A stretch of DNA of 16,949 bases from Betaproteobacteria bacterium (GTDB taxonomy: Bacteria > Pseudomonadota > Gammaproteobacteria > Burkholderiales > Burkholderiaceae): contig JAGWXN010000037.1 in NCBI GenBank assembly GCA_018969885.1, positions 1 through 16,949 on the forward strand, given 5' to 3'. Shown here in pieces: positions 10,547-16,949 of this stretch. The notes under the pieces were generated by a model. The model ran no database searches. It saw only the letters and a program-made list of their open reading frames with translations, and was not told where the DNA came from. Both the position numbers and the translations under genes were made by a program. Position 1 is the stretch's first letter, and the number at the start of each line of letters is the position of its first letter.

Positions 10547-11791
10547 CTAGATGACTCCCTGATCCCGAAGACGCTGAATTGTCTGTTCGTCGTAGCCGAG
10601 ATCGGCGAGCACGTCGTGAGTATGCTCGCCCAGCGTCGGCCCCAGCCATTTCGTTCCACCCGGCGTGGCTGACAAGCGCGGCACGACCGCGGGAATGGCC
10701 AGTTTGGATCCGTCATCGAGTGTGGCGTGCTCGATCACGCCACGCGCCTGGTACTGTGGGTCGCTGACAATGTCCTCGATGCTGTAGATGCGACCGCTCG
10801 GTACATCAGCCCGTTCCATCACCGCGAGGGCGTCTTCCAGCGTAAGGCCGCGCGACCACGCCGCAATCGCCTCGTCGATCTCGGTCACCCTGAGGGCACG
10901 CCCCGCGTTATTGGCTAGCGCCGGATCATCAGCCAGATCAGGGCGACCAATCGCATTCATGAGGCGCTTGTAAATGGAATCACCGTTGCCGCCAATCACG
11001 ATATGGCGCCCATCGGCGGTGGGGTATGTGTTGGACGGGACAATGCCGGTCAGGTTGGTACCGGTGCGCTCGCGAATCACGCCATAACGGTCGAACTCCG
11101 GCAGCGTGCTCTCCATCAGGTTGAACACCGATTCAAAGAGCGCCACATCGACCACCTGTCCTCGCCCTGTGGCATGACGCGACTGAAGCGCCGCCAGCGC
11201 GCCGATCACGGCATGCAGGGCCGAGATGGAATCGCCAATGGACAGGTTCATGCGCACCGGCGGGCGATCGGGAAACCCGGTGACATAGCGCATGCCCCCC
11301 ATGGATTCCGCAATGGCACCGAACCCTGGCCGGTCGCGATAAGGACCCGTCTGCCCATAGCCTGACAGCCGCACCAGGATCAGACCCGGGTTGCTCGCCG
11401 ATAACTGCTCATAGCTCAGCCCCCATTTCTCAAGCGCGCCCGGCCTGAAATTTTCAATGACGATATCGGCCTTCGCGGCCATCTCGCGCACGATCTGCTG
11501 GCCCTCGGGCTGTCGCATGTCAACGGTGACGGAACGCTTGTTGCGCGCCTGCACAAACCACCAGAGCGAGGTACCGGATGGGTCATCGGGATGGAGCTTG
11601 CGCCACTTGCGAAGCGGGTCGCCGCCTTCGACGCCAGGCTTTGCCGGCGGCTCAACCTTGATGACATCCGCCCCAAACTCGGCAAACAGCCGCGCTGCGA
11701 AAGGGCCTGCAATCAACTGGCCAAGTTCGAGAACCTTTAGGCCCTCGAGCGCCATCGGCCCGATGTGGGGTGGTGAGGACGTGGAATTCAT
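10547..11791 (-). CDS. family III (CaiB/BaiF) CoA-transferase
   Basis: Family III CoA-transferases move CoA between acyl-CoA and free carboxylic acids and form interlocked-ring dimers. The 414-residue product fits the family in length and motifs: LEGLKVLELGQLIAGPFAAR at the start, FGADVIKVEPP, RNKRSVTVDM, ADIVIENFRPGALEKWGL, RLSGYGQTGPY, and SIGDSISALHAVIGALAAL, whose D187 aligns with the catalytic aspartate of formyl-CoA transferase (D169). The substrate cannot be told from sequence alone. The start is uncertain: ATG 11791 gives the long form and ATG 11755 (MALEGLKV) gives a more typical N terminus; neither has a clear ribosome binding site. It follows recR by 23 bp, so it is probably read from the dnaX-ybaB-recR transcript, and it precedes the flavoprotein gene by 51 bp. 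It ends in TAG. Confidence 0.92.
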   Translation of the reverse strand: MNSTSSPPHIGPMALEGLKVLELGQLIAGPFAARLFAEFGADVIKVEPPAKPGVEGGDPLRKWRKLHPDDPSGTSLWWFVQARNKRSVTVDMRQPEGQQIVREMAAKADIVIENFRPGALEKWGLSYEQLSASNPGLILVRLSGYGQTGPYRDRPGFGAIAESMGGMRYVTGFPDRPPVRMNLSIGDSISALHAVIGALAALQSRHATGRGQVVDVALFESVFNLMESTLPEFDRYGVIRERTGTNLTGIVPSNTYPTADGRHIVIGGNGDSIYKRLMNAIGRPDLADDPALANNAGRALRVTEIDEAIAAWSRGLTLEDALAVMERADVPSGRIYSIEDIVSDPQYQARGVIEHATLDDGSKLAIPAVVPRLSATPGGTKWLGPTLGEHTHDVLADLGYDEQTIQRLRDQGVI

Positions 11792-11814
11792 GGCGTGAAT
11801 TTTTTGAAAGTGAT

Positions 11815-12417
11815 TTACTCGGAGACCGAACGCCGGTCGCGAAGCGCCTGCGCGATGGTGCCCGCATCGACATACTCGAGTTCGCTGCCCACCGGCACGC
11901 CGCGCGCCAGTCGCGTCACCGAGAGCCCGCGGGCCCGCATCATTTCGCCAATGGTGTGCGCGGTGGCCTCGCCCTCATGGGTGAAATTGGTGGCCAGAAT
12001 AACCTCGCGCACCACACCGTCGGTGGCCCGCGCGATCAGCCGATCAAAGTGCAAATCGCGGGGCCCGACTCCCTCGATTGGCGACAGGCGCCCCATGAGC
12101 ACGAAGTAGAGGCCGTTGTAGGCCATGGTCTGCTCGAGCATCAGCTGATCGGCTGGCGTTTCGACCACGCAGAGCTGTGACGGATCGCGGCGCGGTGAGG
12201 AACACGTCTCACAGAGCTCGGCCTCGCTGAAGGTGTTGCAGCGCGCGCAGTGGCGGATCTGGGCGAGCGCATCGGCGAGCGCACGCCCCAGCTGCTCGGC
12301 GCCCTCGCGGTCATGCTGGAGAAGGTAGAAAGCATGGCGCTGCGCCGAGCGCGGCCCGACCCCGGGCAGTCGCTTGAGTGCCGCCGTCAACCGGTCGAGC
12401 GCAGCCAGCCCCTTCAT
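11815..12417 (-). CDS. recR: recombination mediator protein RecR
   Basis: RecR works with RecO (and RecF) to load RecA on SSB-coated DNA during gap repair. The 200-residue product from ATG 12417 has the usual family length; the open frame extends further upstream, but those 36 codons are unlike any RecR. Visible parts are an N-terminal helix-hairpin-helix ([20 protein letters not shown], 14-33), a four-cysteine zinc finger (C57, C60, C69, C72), and a Toprim domain starting [15 protein letters not shown] and containing [16 protein letters not shown]. The start has only a weak GGG upstream. It lies 25 bp after ybaB, the conserved dnaX-ybaB-recR order, and 23 bp before the CoA-transferase gene. 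Confidence 0.97.
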   Translation of the reverse strand: MKGLAALDRLTAALKRLPGVGPRSAQRHAFYLLQHDREGAEQLGRALADALAQIRHCARCNTFSEAELCETCSSPRRDPSQLCVVETPADQLMLEQTMAYNGLYFVLMGRLSPIEGVGPRDLHFDRLIARATDGVVREVILATNFTHEGEATAHTIGEMMRARGLSVTRLARGVPVGSELEYVDAGTIAQALRDRRSVSE

Positions 12418-12442
12418 GACGTACCCAGTGTTGCCCTGGCGC

Positions 12443-12769
12443 TCAGAACGGCATCTTGAAGCCAGGGGGCAGCGGCAGACCGGCGGTGACCGACCCCATC
12501 CGCTCAGAAGCCGTCTGCTCAGCACGACGCAGCGCGTCGTTCAGCGCAGCCACCACCAGATCCTCGAGCATGTCGCGATCGTCGGCAAGCAAGCTGGGGT
12601 CGATGGTGAGTCGCCGCACTTCGTTGCGGCAATTGACCACTGCCTTCACCAGACCGGCGCCAGCCTGGCCTTCAACCTCGACCTCGGCAAGTTGTTCCTG
12701 CACCCGTTTGAGGTTGTCCTGCATCTGCTGGGCCTGTTTCATGAGGCCCGCCAGCTGTCCCTTCATCAT
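12443..12769 (-). CDS. ybaB: nucleoid-associated protein, YbaB/EbfC family
   Basis: YbaB/EbfC proteins are small homodimeric DNA-binding proteins of the nucleoid, nearly always encoded between dnaX and recR. The 108-residue product has the standard length and the family features: [26 protein letters not shown] as a long first helix, [29 protein letters not shown] as the central strands, then [16 protein letters not shown], and the typical C terminus [11 protein letters not shown]. Two adjacent ATG codons (12769 and 12766) are possible; the first fits better because AGGAG lies 8 nt upstream (12778-12782). It is 30 bp after dnaX and 25 bp before recR. Confidence 0.96.
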   Translation of the reverse strand: MMKGQLAGLMKQAQQMQDNLKRVQEQLAEVEVEGQAGAGLVKAVVNCRNEVRRLTIDPSLLADDRDMLEDLVVAALNDALRRAEQTASERMGSVTAGLPLPPGFKMPF

Positions 12770-12799
12770 CGATAAATCTCCTGCAAAAAGGGCTGCAAC

Positions 12800-14644
12800 T
12801 CAGCCGGCGCCACCGGGAACCGGCACCACCGAGTCGGGAAGAATTCGCCCGCCCAGATCGCTGAGCAGCGACCGGACGAACGGATCGGATTCAAGGGACT
12901 CCCGCGCTGCCTCCAGGCGCTCGCCCCGCTCCTGCTCGACGACCCGCGCTGCGGTGACACCCGCCACAGCGCCGACCTCGACCTGCAGACGAACGGGCTG
13001 GCCAAAGTGTTGCGACAGCAGTTCCCGGACACGCGTGACGGTAGCCGCTTCGGCCAGCGGCCGGATCGGTACGCGAACTCGAAAACCGTCCTGGTCGACA
13101 GAAAGAAGCTCACTTTGCTGCAGGAACTGGCCCAGGAGGCCGGTGGCGGCCAGCCGACGGGCGAGCGCGGGCCAGTCACCGTCGAAGGCAACGGGCGATG
13201 TGTGCGCAGACGCACCCGCCGCGGACATGGCTGGCGCGGGCTCGGCGCCACGGGCGATGCTGGGGACGGCAGGAACCGGCTCGTCAGTGACCCGAGGGCC
13301 TTGGGGCGCACCGGCTCTGGAAGGCATGACCTCGGGAGACCCTGCGGGATGTCGCCGATCGCTCGCTTCGACCGGATCCGACGCCTCGCGCGCGACCCCG
13401 GGCGCGGTTGCGCCACGCACCGAACGAGAGCCTGTGGCTGCGCGAAGCGCCTGGAGCGCCTGCGTTCCGGTGGCTGTGCCCTGCGCGCGGGGCGCGCCAC
13501 CCGATGGGTCGGAGGCCGAGCCGCCACCGCCGCCGCGCGCGGCAGGCGCCGGCGGCGACGCATCGTCCGTTTCCGGACGAAACGCCAGCAGCCGCAAGAG
13601 CGTCATGGAGAAACCGGCATGCGGATCGGGAGCGAGCGGCAGGTCGCGCCCGCCGTGAATCACGATCTGGTAATAGACCTGCACATCCTCGGCTGCAAAC
13701 AGCATAGCGTGCCGCTCGCAGGCTTCACGACTGGCGTCATCGACCCGCACGCCTGCCTGGACCAGCGCCACACGGTGCAGCCGCAGCGCGAGCTCATCGA
13801 GCACGCGCTCAAATGACGCACCCGCCTCCGCGATGGCATCAGCAACCCCAACCAGGGCCGCGCCGTCTGCGCCAGCGAGCGCGTCAAAAATCGCGTCAAT
13901 CCAGCCCTGGTCAACCGAACCCAGCATTTCGCCAACAGCGGCCTCGGCCACGCTACCGCCGCTGTAAGCAATTGCCTGGTCAAGCAGCGAAAGCGCATCG
14001 CGCATGCTGCCGCCGGCAGAGCGCCCAATCAGGGCGAGCGCTGGCGCATCGTAGGCGATGCGCTCGGCATCGAGCACGCCGGCCAGATGCGAGGCAATCG
14101 CAGCGGGCGTCATATTTTTGAGGTTGAACTGCAGACACCGTGACAACACAGTGACCGGAACCTTCTGCGGGTCGGTCGTGGCCAGAATGAACAGCACATG
14201 CGGCGGGGGCTCCTCCAGCGTCTTCAGCATGGCGTTGAACGCATGCGTGGACAGCATGTGCACTTCGTCGATCACGTAGACCTTGTAGCGGCCGGCGCTT
14301 GGCGAGTAGACCGCGTTTTCGAGCAGCTGAGTCATTTCGTCGACGCCGCGGTTCGACGCCGCGTCGAGCTCGATGTAATCGACAAACCGACCCGCATCAA
14401 TGCCGCGACAGGCCGAGCACTGACCGCAAGGTCGGGCGGTCACGCCGGTCTCGCAATTGACCGCGCGCGCCAGGATTCGAGCGATGGTGGTCTTACCCAC
14501 CCCCCGCGTGCCAGTCAGGAGGTAAGCGTGGTGCAGTCGACCGCTCGCGAGCGCGTGGGTGAGCGCGCGAACGACATGCTGCTGGCCGACGAGCGTTTCG
14601 AAGTCTCGTGGCCGCCACTTCCGGGCAAGCACCTGATGGGTCAT
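12800..14644 (-). CDS. dnaX: DNA polymerase III subunit tau (and possibly gamma)
   Basis: DnaX is the ATPase of the clamp loader and, as tau, ties the polymerase cores and helicase together. From ATG 14644 the product has 614 residues. The clamp-loader part is nearly canonical: Walker A GTRGVGKT (45-52), zinc-binding C64, C73, C76 and C79, Walker B VIDEVH (124-129) and the SRC motif (168-170). After about residue 360 comes a Gly/Pro/Ala-rich linker of roughly 130 residues, including a Gly5 run, then a conserved-looking C-terminal domain (about 490-614) that should contact the polymerase alpha subunit. I do not see the E. coli A-AAA-AAG slippery heptamer, so a short gamma form is not indicated. 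An upstream in-frame extension to 14854 overlaps the SRP RNA gene and is not used. The start lacks a good ribosome binding site. Confidence 0.96.
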   Translation of the reverse strand: MTHQVLARKWRPRDFETLVGQQHVVRALTHALASGRLHHAYLLTGTRGVGKTTIARILARAVNCETGVTARPCGQCSACRGIDAGRFVDYIELDAASNRGVDEMTQLLENAVYSPSAGRYKVYVIDEVHMLSTHAFNAMLKTLEEPPPHVLFILATTDPQKVPVTVLSRCLQFNLKNMTPAAIASHLAGVLDAERIAYDAPALALIGRSAGGSMRDALSLLDQAIAYSGGSVAEAAVGEMLGSVDQGWIDAIFDALAGADGAALVGVADAIAEAGASFERVLDELALRLHRVALVQAGVRVDDASREACERHAMLFAAEDVQVYYQIVIHGGRDLPLAPDPHAGFSMTLLRLLAFRPETDDASPPAPAARGGGGGSASDPSGGAPRAQGTATGTQALQALRAATGSRSVRGATAPGVAREASDPVEASDRRHPAGSPEVMPSRAGAPQGPRVTDEPVPAVPSIARGAEPAPAMSAAGASAHTSPVAFDGDWPALARRLAATGLLGQFLQQSELLSVDQDGFRVRVPIRPLAEAATVTRVRELLSQHFGQPVRLQVEVGAVAGVTAARVVEQERGERLEAARESLESDPFVRSLLSDLGGRILPDSVVPVPGGAG

Positions 14645-14752
14645 GGGCGCATCAACTCGGGCTGCTTCGGTGGCCGGGCAACCATCCGGAAAAGGTTGGG
14701 ATGGAAAGGTTTGCGGAGATGGGATGCGAACGGCGAGCCGCATCAGACCGTT

Positions 14753-14850
14753 GGGCGAGCCGGGACCCCGGCACTCACGGGAAATGGCTGTGGCTGCTTC
14801 CTTCCGGACCTGACCAGGTTGACCACACCGCAATGCGGGGGGGCCCGCCC
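14753..14850 (-). ncRNA. ffs: bacterial small signal recognition particle RNA (4.5S RNA)
   Basis: The minus strand carries the hallmark SRP domain IV core at 14792-14815, including GGTCAGGTCCGGAAGGAAGC with its GGAA tetraloop (14805-14802), which is the Ffh-binding site. The 5' end GGGCGGGCC (14850-14842) pairs with the 3' end GGCTCGCCC (14761-14753) through one G-U pair, closing a single rod of about 98 nt, the usual size for the short gammaproteobacterial/betaproteobacterial form. With Ffh it targets nascent membrane proteins to FtsY and SecYEG. The ends are inferred from pairing and from the -10 spacing. It lies 108 bp upstream of dnaX in the same direction, a common arrangement. I see no T-rich terminator between them, so the RNA may be cut from a longer transcript. 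Confidence 0.95.
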
Positions 14851-14856
14851 GCAATC

Positions 14857-14862
14857 ATTCTA
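14857..14862 (-). promoter_or_regulatory. -10 element of the 4.5S RNA gene
   Basis: TAGAAT on the minus strand matches the -10 consensus at five of six bases. The six bases GATTGC separate it from G 14850, which is also the first base of the closing helix of the SRP RNA, so predicted +1 and mature 5' end coincide. No strong -35 is seen at 16-18 nt. The same promoter may supply dnaX. Confidence 0.6.
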
Positions 14863-14891
14863 CTATCAGCAGCAACAGCCATAGTGCGCTG

Positions 14892-14900
14892 TGCTATGTT
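14892..14900 (+). promoter_or_regulatory. candidate extended -10 promoter of trxA
   Basis: TGCTATGTT is an extended -10 (TG-N-TATGTT) about 60 nt before the trxA start. The -35 position holds only GCAACA, a poor match. It is divergent from the ffs promoter within the 110-bp gap. Confidence 0.45.
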
Positions 14901-14960
14901 TATCGACCCCGCGTCACGCCGGCGCCCCAGGCCCGCCCGACGCAGCTTTCAGGAGTAACG

Positions 14961-15284
14961 ATGAGCGGTATCAAGCAGGTTTCCGATGCGAGTTTCGATC
15001 AGGACGTGCTCAAGTCGGATGTACCGGTGTTGGTTGATTACTGGGCAGAGTGGTGCGGTCCCTGCCGCATGATCGCCCCGATTCTCGAAGAGGTCAGCCG
15101 TGACTACACCGGCAAAGTTCAGGTGGCCAAGCTAAATGTTGATGACAACCAGTCAATCGCGCAGCGGTTCGGTGTGCGGGGCATTCCTACACTGATGCTG
15201 TTTCGCAACGGCGCGGTCATCGGCACCTCGGTTGGCGCGCTCTCGAAGTCTCAGCTCACGCTGTTTCTGGACAGCCATCTCTGA
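14961..15284 (+). CDS. trxA: thioredoxin 1
   Basis: Thioredoxin is a cytoplasmic dithiol reductase that recycles enzymes such as ribonucleotide reductase and is itself reduced by thioredoxin reductase. The 107-residue product has the standard length. It contains [18 protein letters not shown] with the redox pair C32 and C35, the buried acid D26, and the cis-proline loop [11 protein letters not shown] with P76. ATG 14961 has AGGAG 5 nt upstream (14951-14955). It is divergent from ffs-dnaX and stands 279 bp before rho, the trxA-rho order also found in E. coli. Confidence 0.98.
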   Translation: MSGIKQVSDASFDQDVLKSDVPVLVDYWAEWCGPCRMIAPILEEVSRDYTGKVQVAKLNVDDNQSIAQRFGVRGIPTLMLFRNGAVIGTSVGALSKSQLTLFLDSHL

Positions 15285-15306
15285 TTCGTTGTACAGTTTG
15301 AAAGAT

Positions 15307-15331
15307 TGACGGAAGGTGAACCCTTCCGTCA
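15307..15331 (+). terminator. hairpin between trxA and rho
   Basis: TGACGGAAGG (15307-15316) and CCTTCCGTCA (15322-15331) form a perfect 10-bp stem with the 5-nt loop TGAAC, 22 nt beyond the trxA stop codon. The following bases, TGCCTCTGTTT, are only moderately T-rich. It could be a weak intrinsic terminator of trxA or a barrier that protects the trxA mRNA end. Confidence 0.5.
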
Positions 15332-15394
15332 TGCCTCTGTTTCCAGGTCGCTAGTCGACCGCGCGGGTTCGCCACAGGCGACAAGCGCACTGGA

Positions 15395-15563
15395 AGTCTC
15401 GACCCCGCTCATCCGCTTTTTCCTGGTGACCCCAGGGTCCGCGCGGGCGTCGACCACCCCCTGAATCACTGCCTGCTGCTCGCCTCTACCCGCGCCTTCT
15501 GCGCCGTCATCACCCGCCACCGCTGATTGTCGGCCCCGTCACCCGATCCCGAGCTTTCCATCC
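15395..15563 (+). promoter_or_regulatory. C-rich, G-poor rho leader, candidate rut/autoregulation region
   Basis: The gap between trxA and rho (15285-15563) holds no gene that I can support. Its second part is strongly C over G: by my count positions 15481-15563 contain 41 C and 16 G among 83 bases. Such C-rich, weakly structured RNA is what Rho loads on, and in E. coli rho is autoregulated by Rho-dependent termination in its own leader. No clear promoter was found here. The rho start codon has no good Shine-Dalgarno sequence; the nearest is GAG 10 nt upstream. Confidence 0.5.
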
Positions 15564-16826
15564 ATGCACCTCTCCGAACTCAAAGCGCTCCATGTCTCGC
15601 AGCTGATCGAGATGGCCACCGGCCTCGACATCGAGAATCCTCAGCGCATGCGCAAGCAGGAGCTGATGTTTGCGATTCTCAAGCGCAAGGCCAAGACGGG
15701 GGAAACCATCTTCGGTGACGGTGTGCTGGAAGTTCTCCCGGACGGCTTCGGCTTTCTGCGAACCCCCGAAACCTCCTACCTCGCCAGCACCGACGACATC
15801 TACATCTCGCCCTCGCAGATCCGCCGTTTCAATCTGCACACCGGCGACTCCATCGAAGGTGAAGTCCGCACCCCAAAAGACGGCGAGCGCTACTTCGCGC
15901 TGGTGAAAGTTGACAAGATCAACGACCAGCCGCCCGAGGCGTCGAAGAACAAGATCCTGTTCGAAAACCTCACCCCGCTTCATCCGAATAAGCCCATGGT
16001 GCTCGAGCGCGAAATTCGCGCAGAGGAAAACATCACCGGCCGGATCATCGACATGATCGCGCCCATCGGCAAGGGCCAGCGCGGGCTGATCGTGGCGCCG
16101 CCCAAGGCGGGCAAAACAGTGCTGATGCAGCACATCGCGCACGCGATCACCACCAATCACCCTGACGTCACGCTCATCGTTCTACTGATTGACGAGCGCC
16201 CGGAGGAGGTGACCGAGATGAGCCGCTCGGTCCGCGGTGAGGTGGTCGCCTCCACCTTCGACGAACCCGCCACGCGCCACGTGCAGGTGGCCGAGATGGT
16301 GATCGAAAAGGCCAAGCGGCTGGTCGAACACAAACGCGATGTGGTGATCCTGCTCGACTCCATCACCCGCCTCGCGCGCGCCTACAACACCGTGGTACCG
16401 GCCTCGGGCAAGGTGCTGACGGGTGGCGTCGACGCCAACGCGCTGCAGCGGCCCAAACGGTTCTTTGGCGCTGCGCGCAATATCGAGGAAGGCGGGTCGC
16501 TCACCATCATTGCCACGGCGCTGATTGATACCGGCAGCCGCATGGACGAAGTGATCTACGAAGAGTTCAAGGGTACCGGTAACCTGGAGCTACACCTGAA
16601 CCGCCGCATGTCGGAGAAACGGGTATATCCGGCGATTGAAATCAACCGCTCGGGCACGCGGCGCGAAGAACTGCTCATCAAGCCCGATCTGCTTCAGAAA
16701 ATCTGGATTCTGCGCAAGCTCCTGCACGACATGGACGACCTCGAAGCCATGGAGTTCCTGCTCGACAAGATGCGCCAGACCAAGAGCAACCAGGAATTTT
16801 TCGACCTGATGAAACGGGGCGGTTGA
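15564..16826 (+). CDS. rho: transcription termination factor Rho
   Basis: Rho is a hexameric RNA helicase that loads on C-rich unstructured RNA and ends transcription. The 420-residue product is colinear with E. coli Rho (419). It has the N-terminal helical domain ([18 protein letters not shown]), the cold-shock-like primary RNA-binding domain ([16 protein letters not shown] and [20 protein letters not shown], about 51-90), Walker A APPKAGKT with K184, Walker [17 protein letters not shown], the Q loop [10 protein letters not shown] and the R loop region [10 protein letters not shown]. All look intact. The start lacks a good ribosome binding site and sits behind a C-rich leader, which fits autoregulation. 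It stands 279 bp after trxA. Confidence 0.98.
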   Translation: MHLSELKALHVSQLIEMATGLDIENPQRMRKQELMFAILKRKAKTGETIFGDGVLEVLPDGFGFLRTPETSYLASTDDIYISPSQIRRFNLHTGDSIEGEVRTPKDGERYFALVKVDKINDQPPEASKNKILFENLTPLHPNKPMVLEREIRAEENITGRIIDMIAPIGKGQRGLIVAPPKAGKTVLMQHIAHAITTNHPDVTLIVLLIDERPEEVTEMSRSVRGEVVASTFDEPATRHVQVAEMVIEKAKRLVEHKRDVVILLDSITRLARAYNTVVPASGKVLTGGVDANALQRPKRFFGAARNIEEGGSLTIIATALIDTGSRMDEVIYEEFKGTGNLELHLNRRMSEKRVYPAIEINRSGTRREELLIKPDLLQKIWILRKLLHDMDDLEAMEFLLDKMRQTKSNQEFFDLMKRGG

Positions 16827-16828
16827 CC

Positions 16829-16847
16829 GCCCGGCCCGTCACCGGGT
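16829..16847 (+). terminator. short hairpin after rho
   Basis: GCCCGG (16829-16834) can pair with CCGGGT (16842-16847) around a 7-nt loop, directly after the rho stop codon, and TCTCAGTGTTTT follows. The stem is short and the T run is late, so it is at best a weak terminator. A second small hairpin, AGGCC-TACCC-GGCCT, lies at 16880-16894. Confidence 0.3.
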
Positions 16848-16940
16848 CTCAGTGTTTTCCCTCATTCGCTGGCGGGGTCAGGCCTACCCGGCCTACACTC
16901 CCTCCAATAAGCGCGTCCCGAAGCAGGCGCGTATTCACCA

Positions 16941-16949
16941 GAGGGAGGA
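16941..16949 (+). promoter_or_regulatory. strong ribosome binding site of a gene starting just beyond the window (probably rpmE)
   Basis: GAGGGAGGA forms the last nine bases of the window and is a near-perfect Shine-Dalgarno sequence. A start codon should follow within about ten bases. In many Burkholderiales and other proteobacteria the gene after rho, or near it, is rpmE (ribosomal protein L31); that identity is inferred from gene order only. The 114 bases between rho and this site hold two small hairpins and nothing else I can name. Confidence 0.6.

Noticed and set aside
12418..12525. Upstream extension of the recR frame by 36 codons
   Set aside because: It overlaps ybaB and has no resemblance to RecR; ATG 12417 gives the usual 200-residue protein.
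14645..14854. Upstream extension of dnaX by 70 codons
   Set aside because: It runs through the SRP RNA gene; MTHQVLARKWRP at 14644 is the canonical DnaX start.
15331..15354. Tiny frame MPLFPGR after the trxA-rho hairpin, as a rho leader peptide
   Set aside because: No ribosome binding site at the right distance, the ATG overlaps the hairpin stem, and seven codons can occur by chance.

Overview
This is high-GC chromosomal DNA from a proteobacterium, most likely a betaproteobacterium of the order Burkholderiales. The evidence is the protein sequences (FtsH, CarB, Rho, RecR and DnaX are all of proteobacterial type) and the conserved gene neighbourhoods ftsH-rlmE/yhbY/greA/carB-carA, ffs-dnaX-ybaB-recR and trxA-rho. 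There is no insertion sequence, prophage, CRISPR array, tRNA or rRNA. Almost all of the window is core genome, and coding density is very high.

Layout. Positions 1-2360 (minus strand) hold rlmE followed by ftsH, whose 3' end lies outside the window. yhbY (2403-3530, plus) diverges from rlmE across a gap of only 42 bp and carries a very long low-complexity Ser/Arg/Gly tail. It converges on greA (3618-4094, minus). From 14850 down to 3618 every gene reads on the minus strand with gaps of about 110 bp or less. In transcription order these are the 4.5S SRP RNA (ffs), dnaX, ybaB, recR, a family III CoA-transferase, an FAD-dependent oxidoreductase, a small two-helix membrane protein, carA, carB and greA. 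trxA (14961-15284) and rho (15564-16826) read on the plus strand and diverge from ffs. The last bases of the window are a strong ribosome binding site for a next gene, probably rpmE.

How the genes fit together. rlmE, yhbY and ftsH serve ribosome maturation and protein quality control. greA and rho control transcription elongation and termination. carA and carB are the two subunits of carbamoyl-phosphate synthetase, which feeds arginine and pyrimidine synthesis. dnaX, ybaB and recR form the usual replication/repair cluster behind the SRP RNA. The only accessory part is the CoA-transferase / flavoprotein / membrane-protein trio (8819-11791), tightly packed behind recR, whose substrate I cannot name.

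The points most worth a second look are: (i) carA, which appears to start at a TTG with a consensus ribosome binding site and a well-spaced extended -10 promoter, giving a protein about 50 residues longer at the N terminus than usual, and whose predicted transcript starts G-UUUU, as expected for UTP-sensitive reiterative transcription; (ii) the 255-residue disordered tail on YhbY; (iii) the uncharacterised three-gene trio; and (iv) the C-rich, G-poor leader of rho, a likely site of Rho autoregulation. I found no clearly new defence or mobile system.
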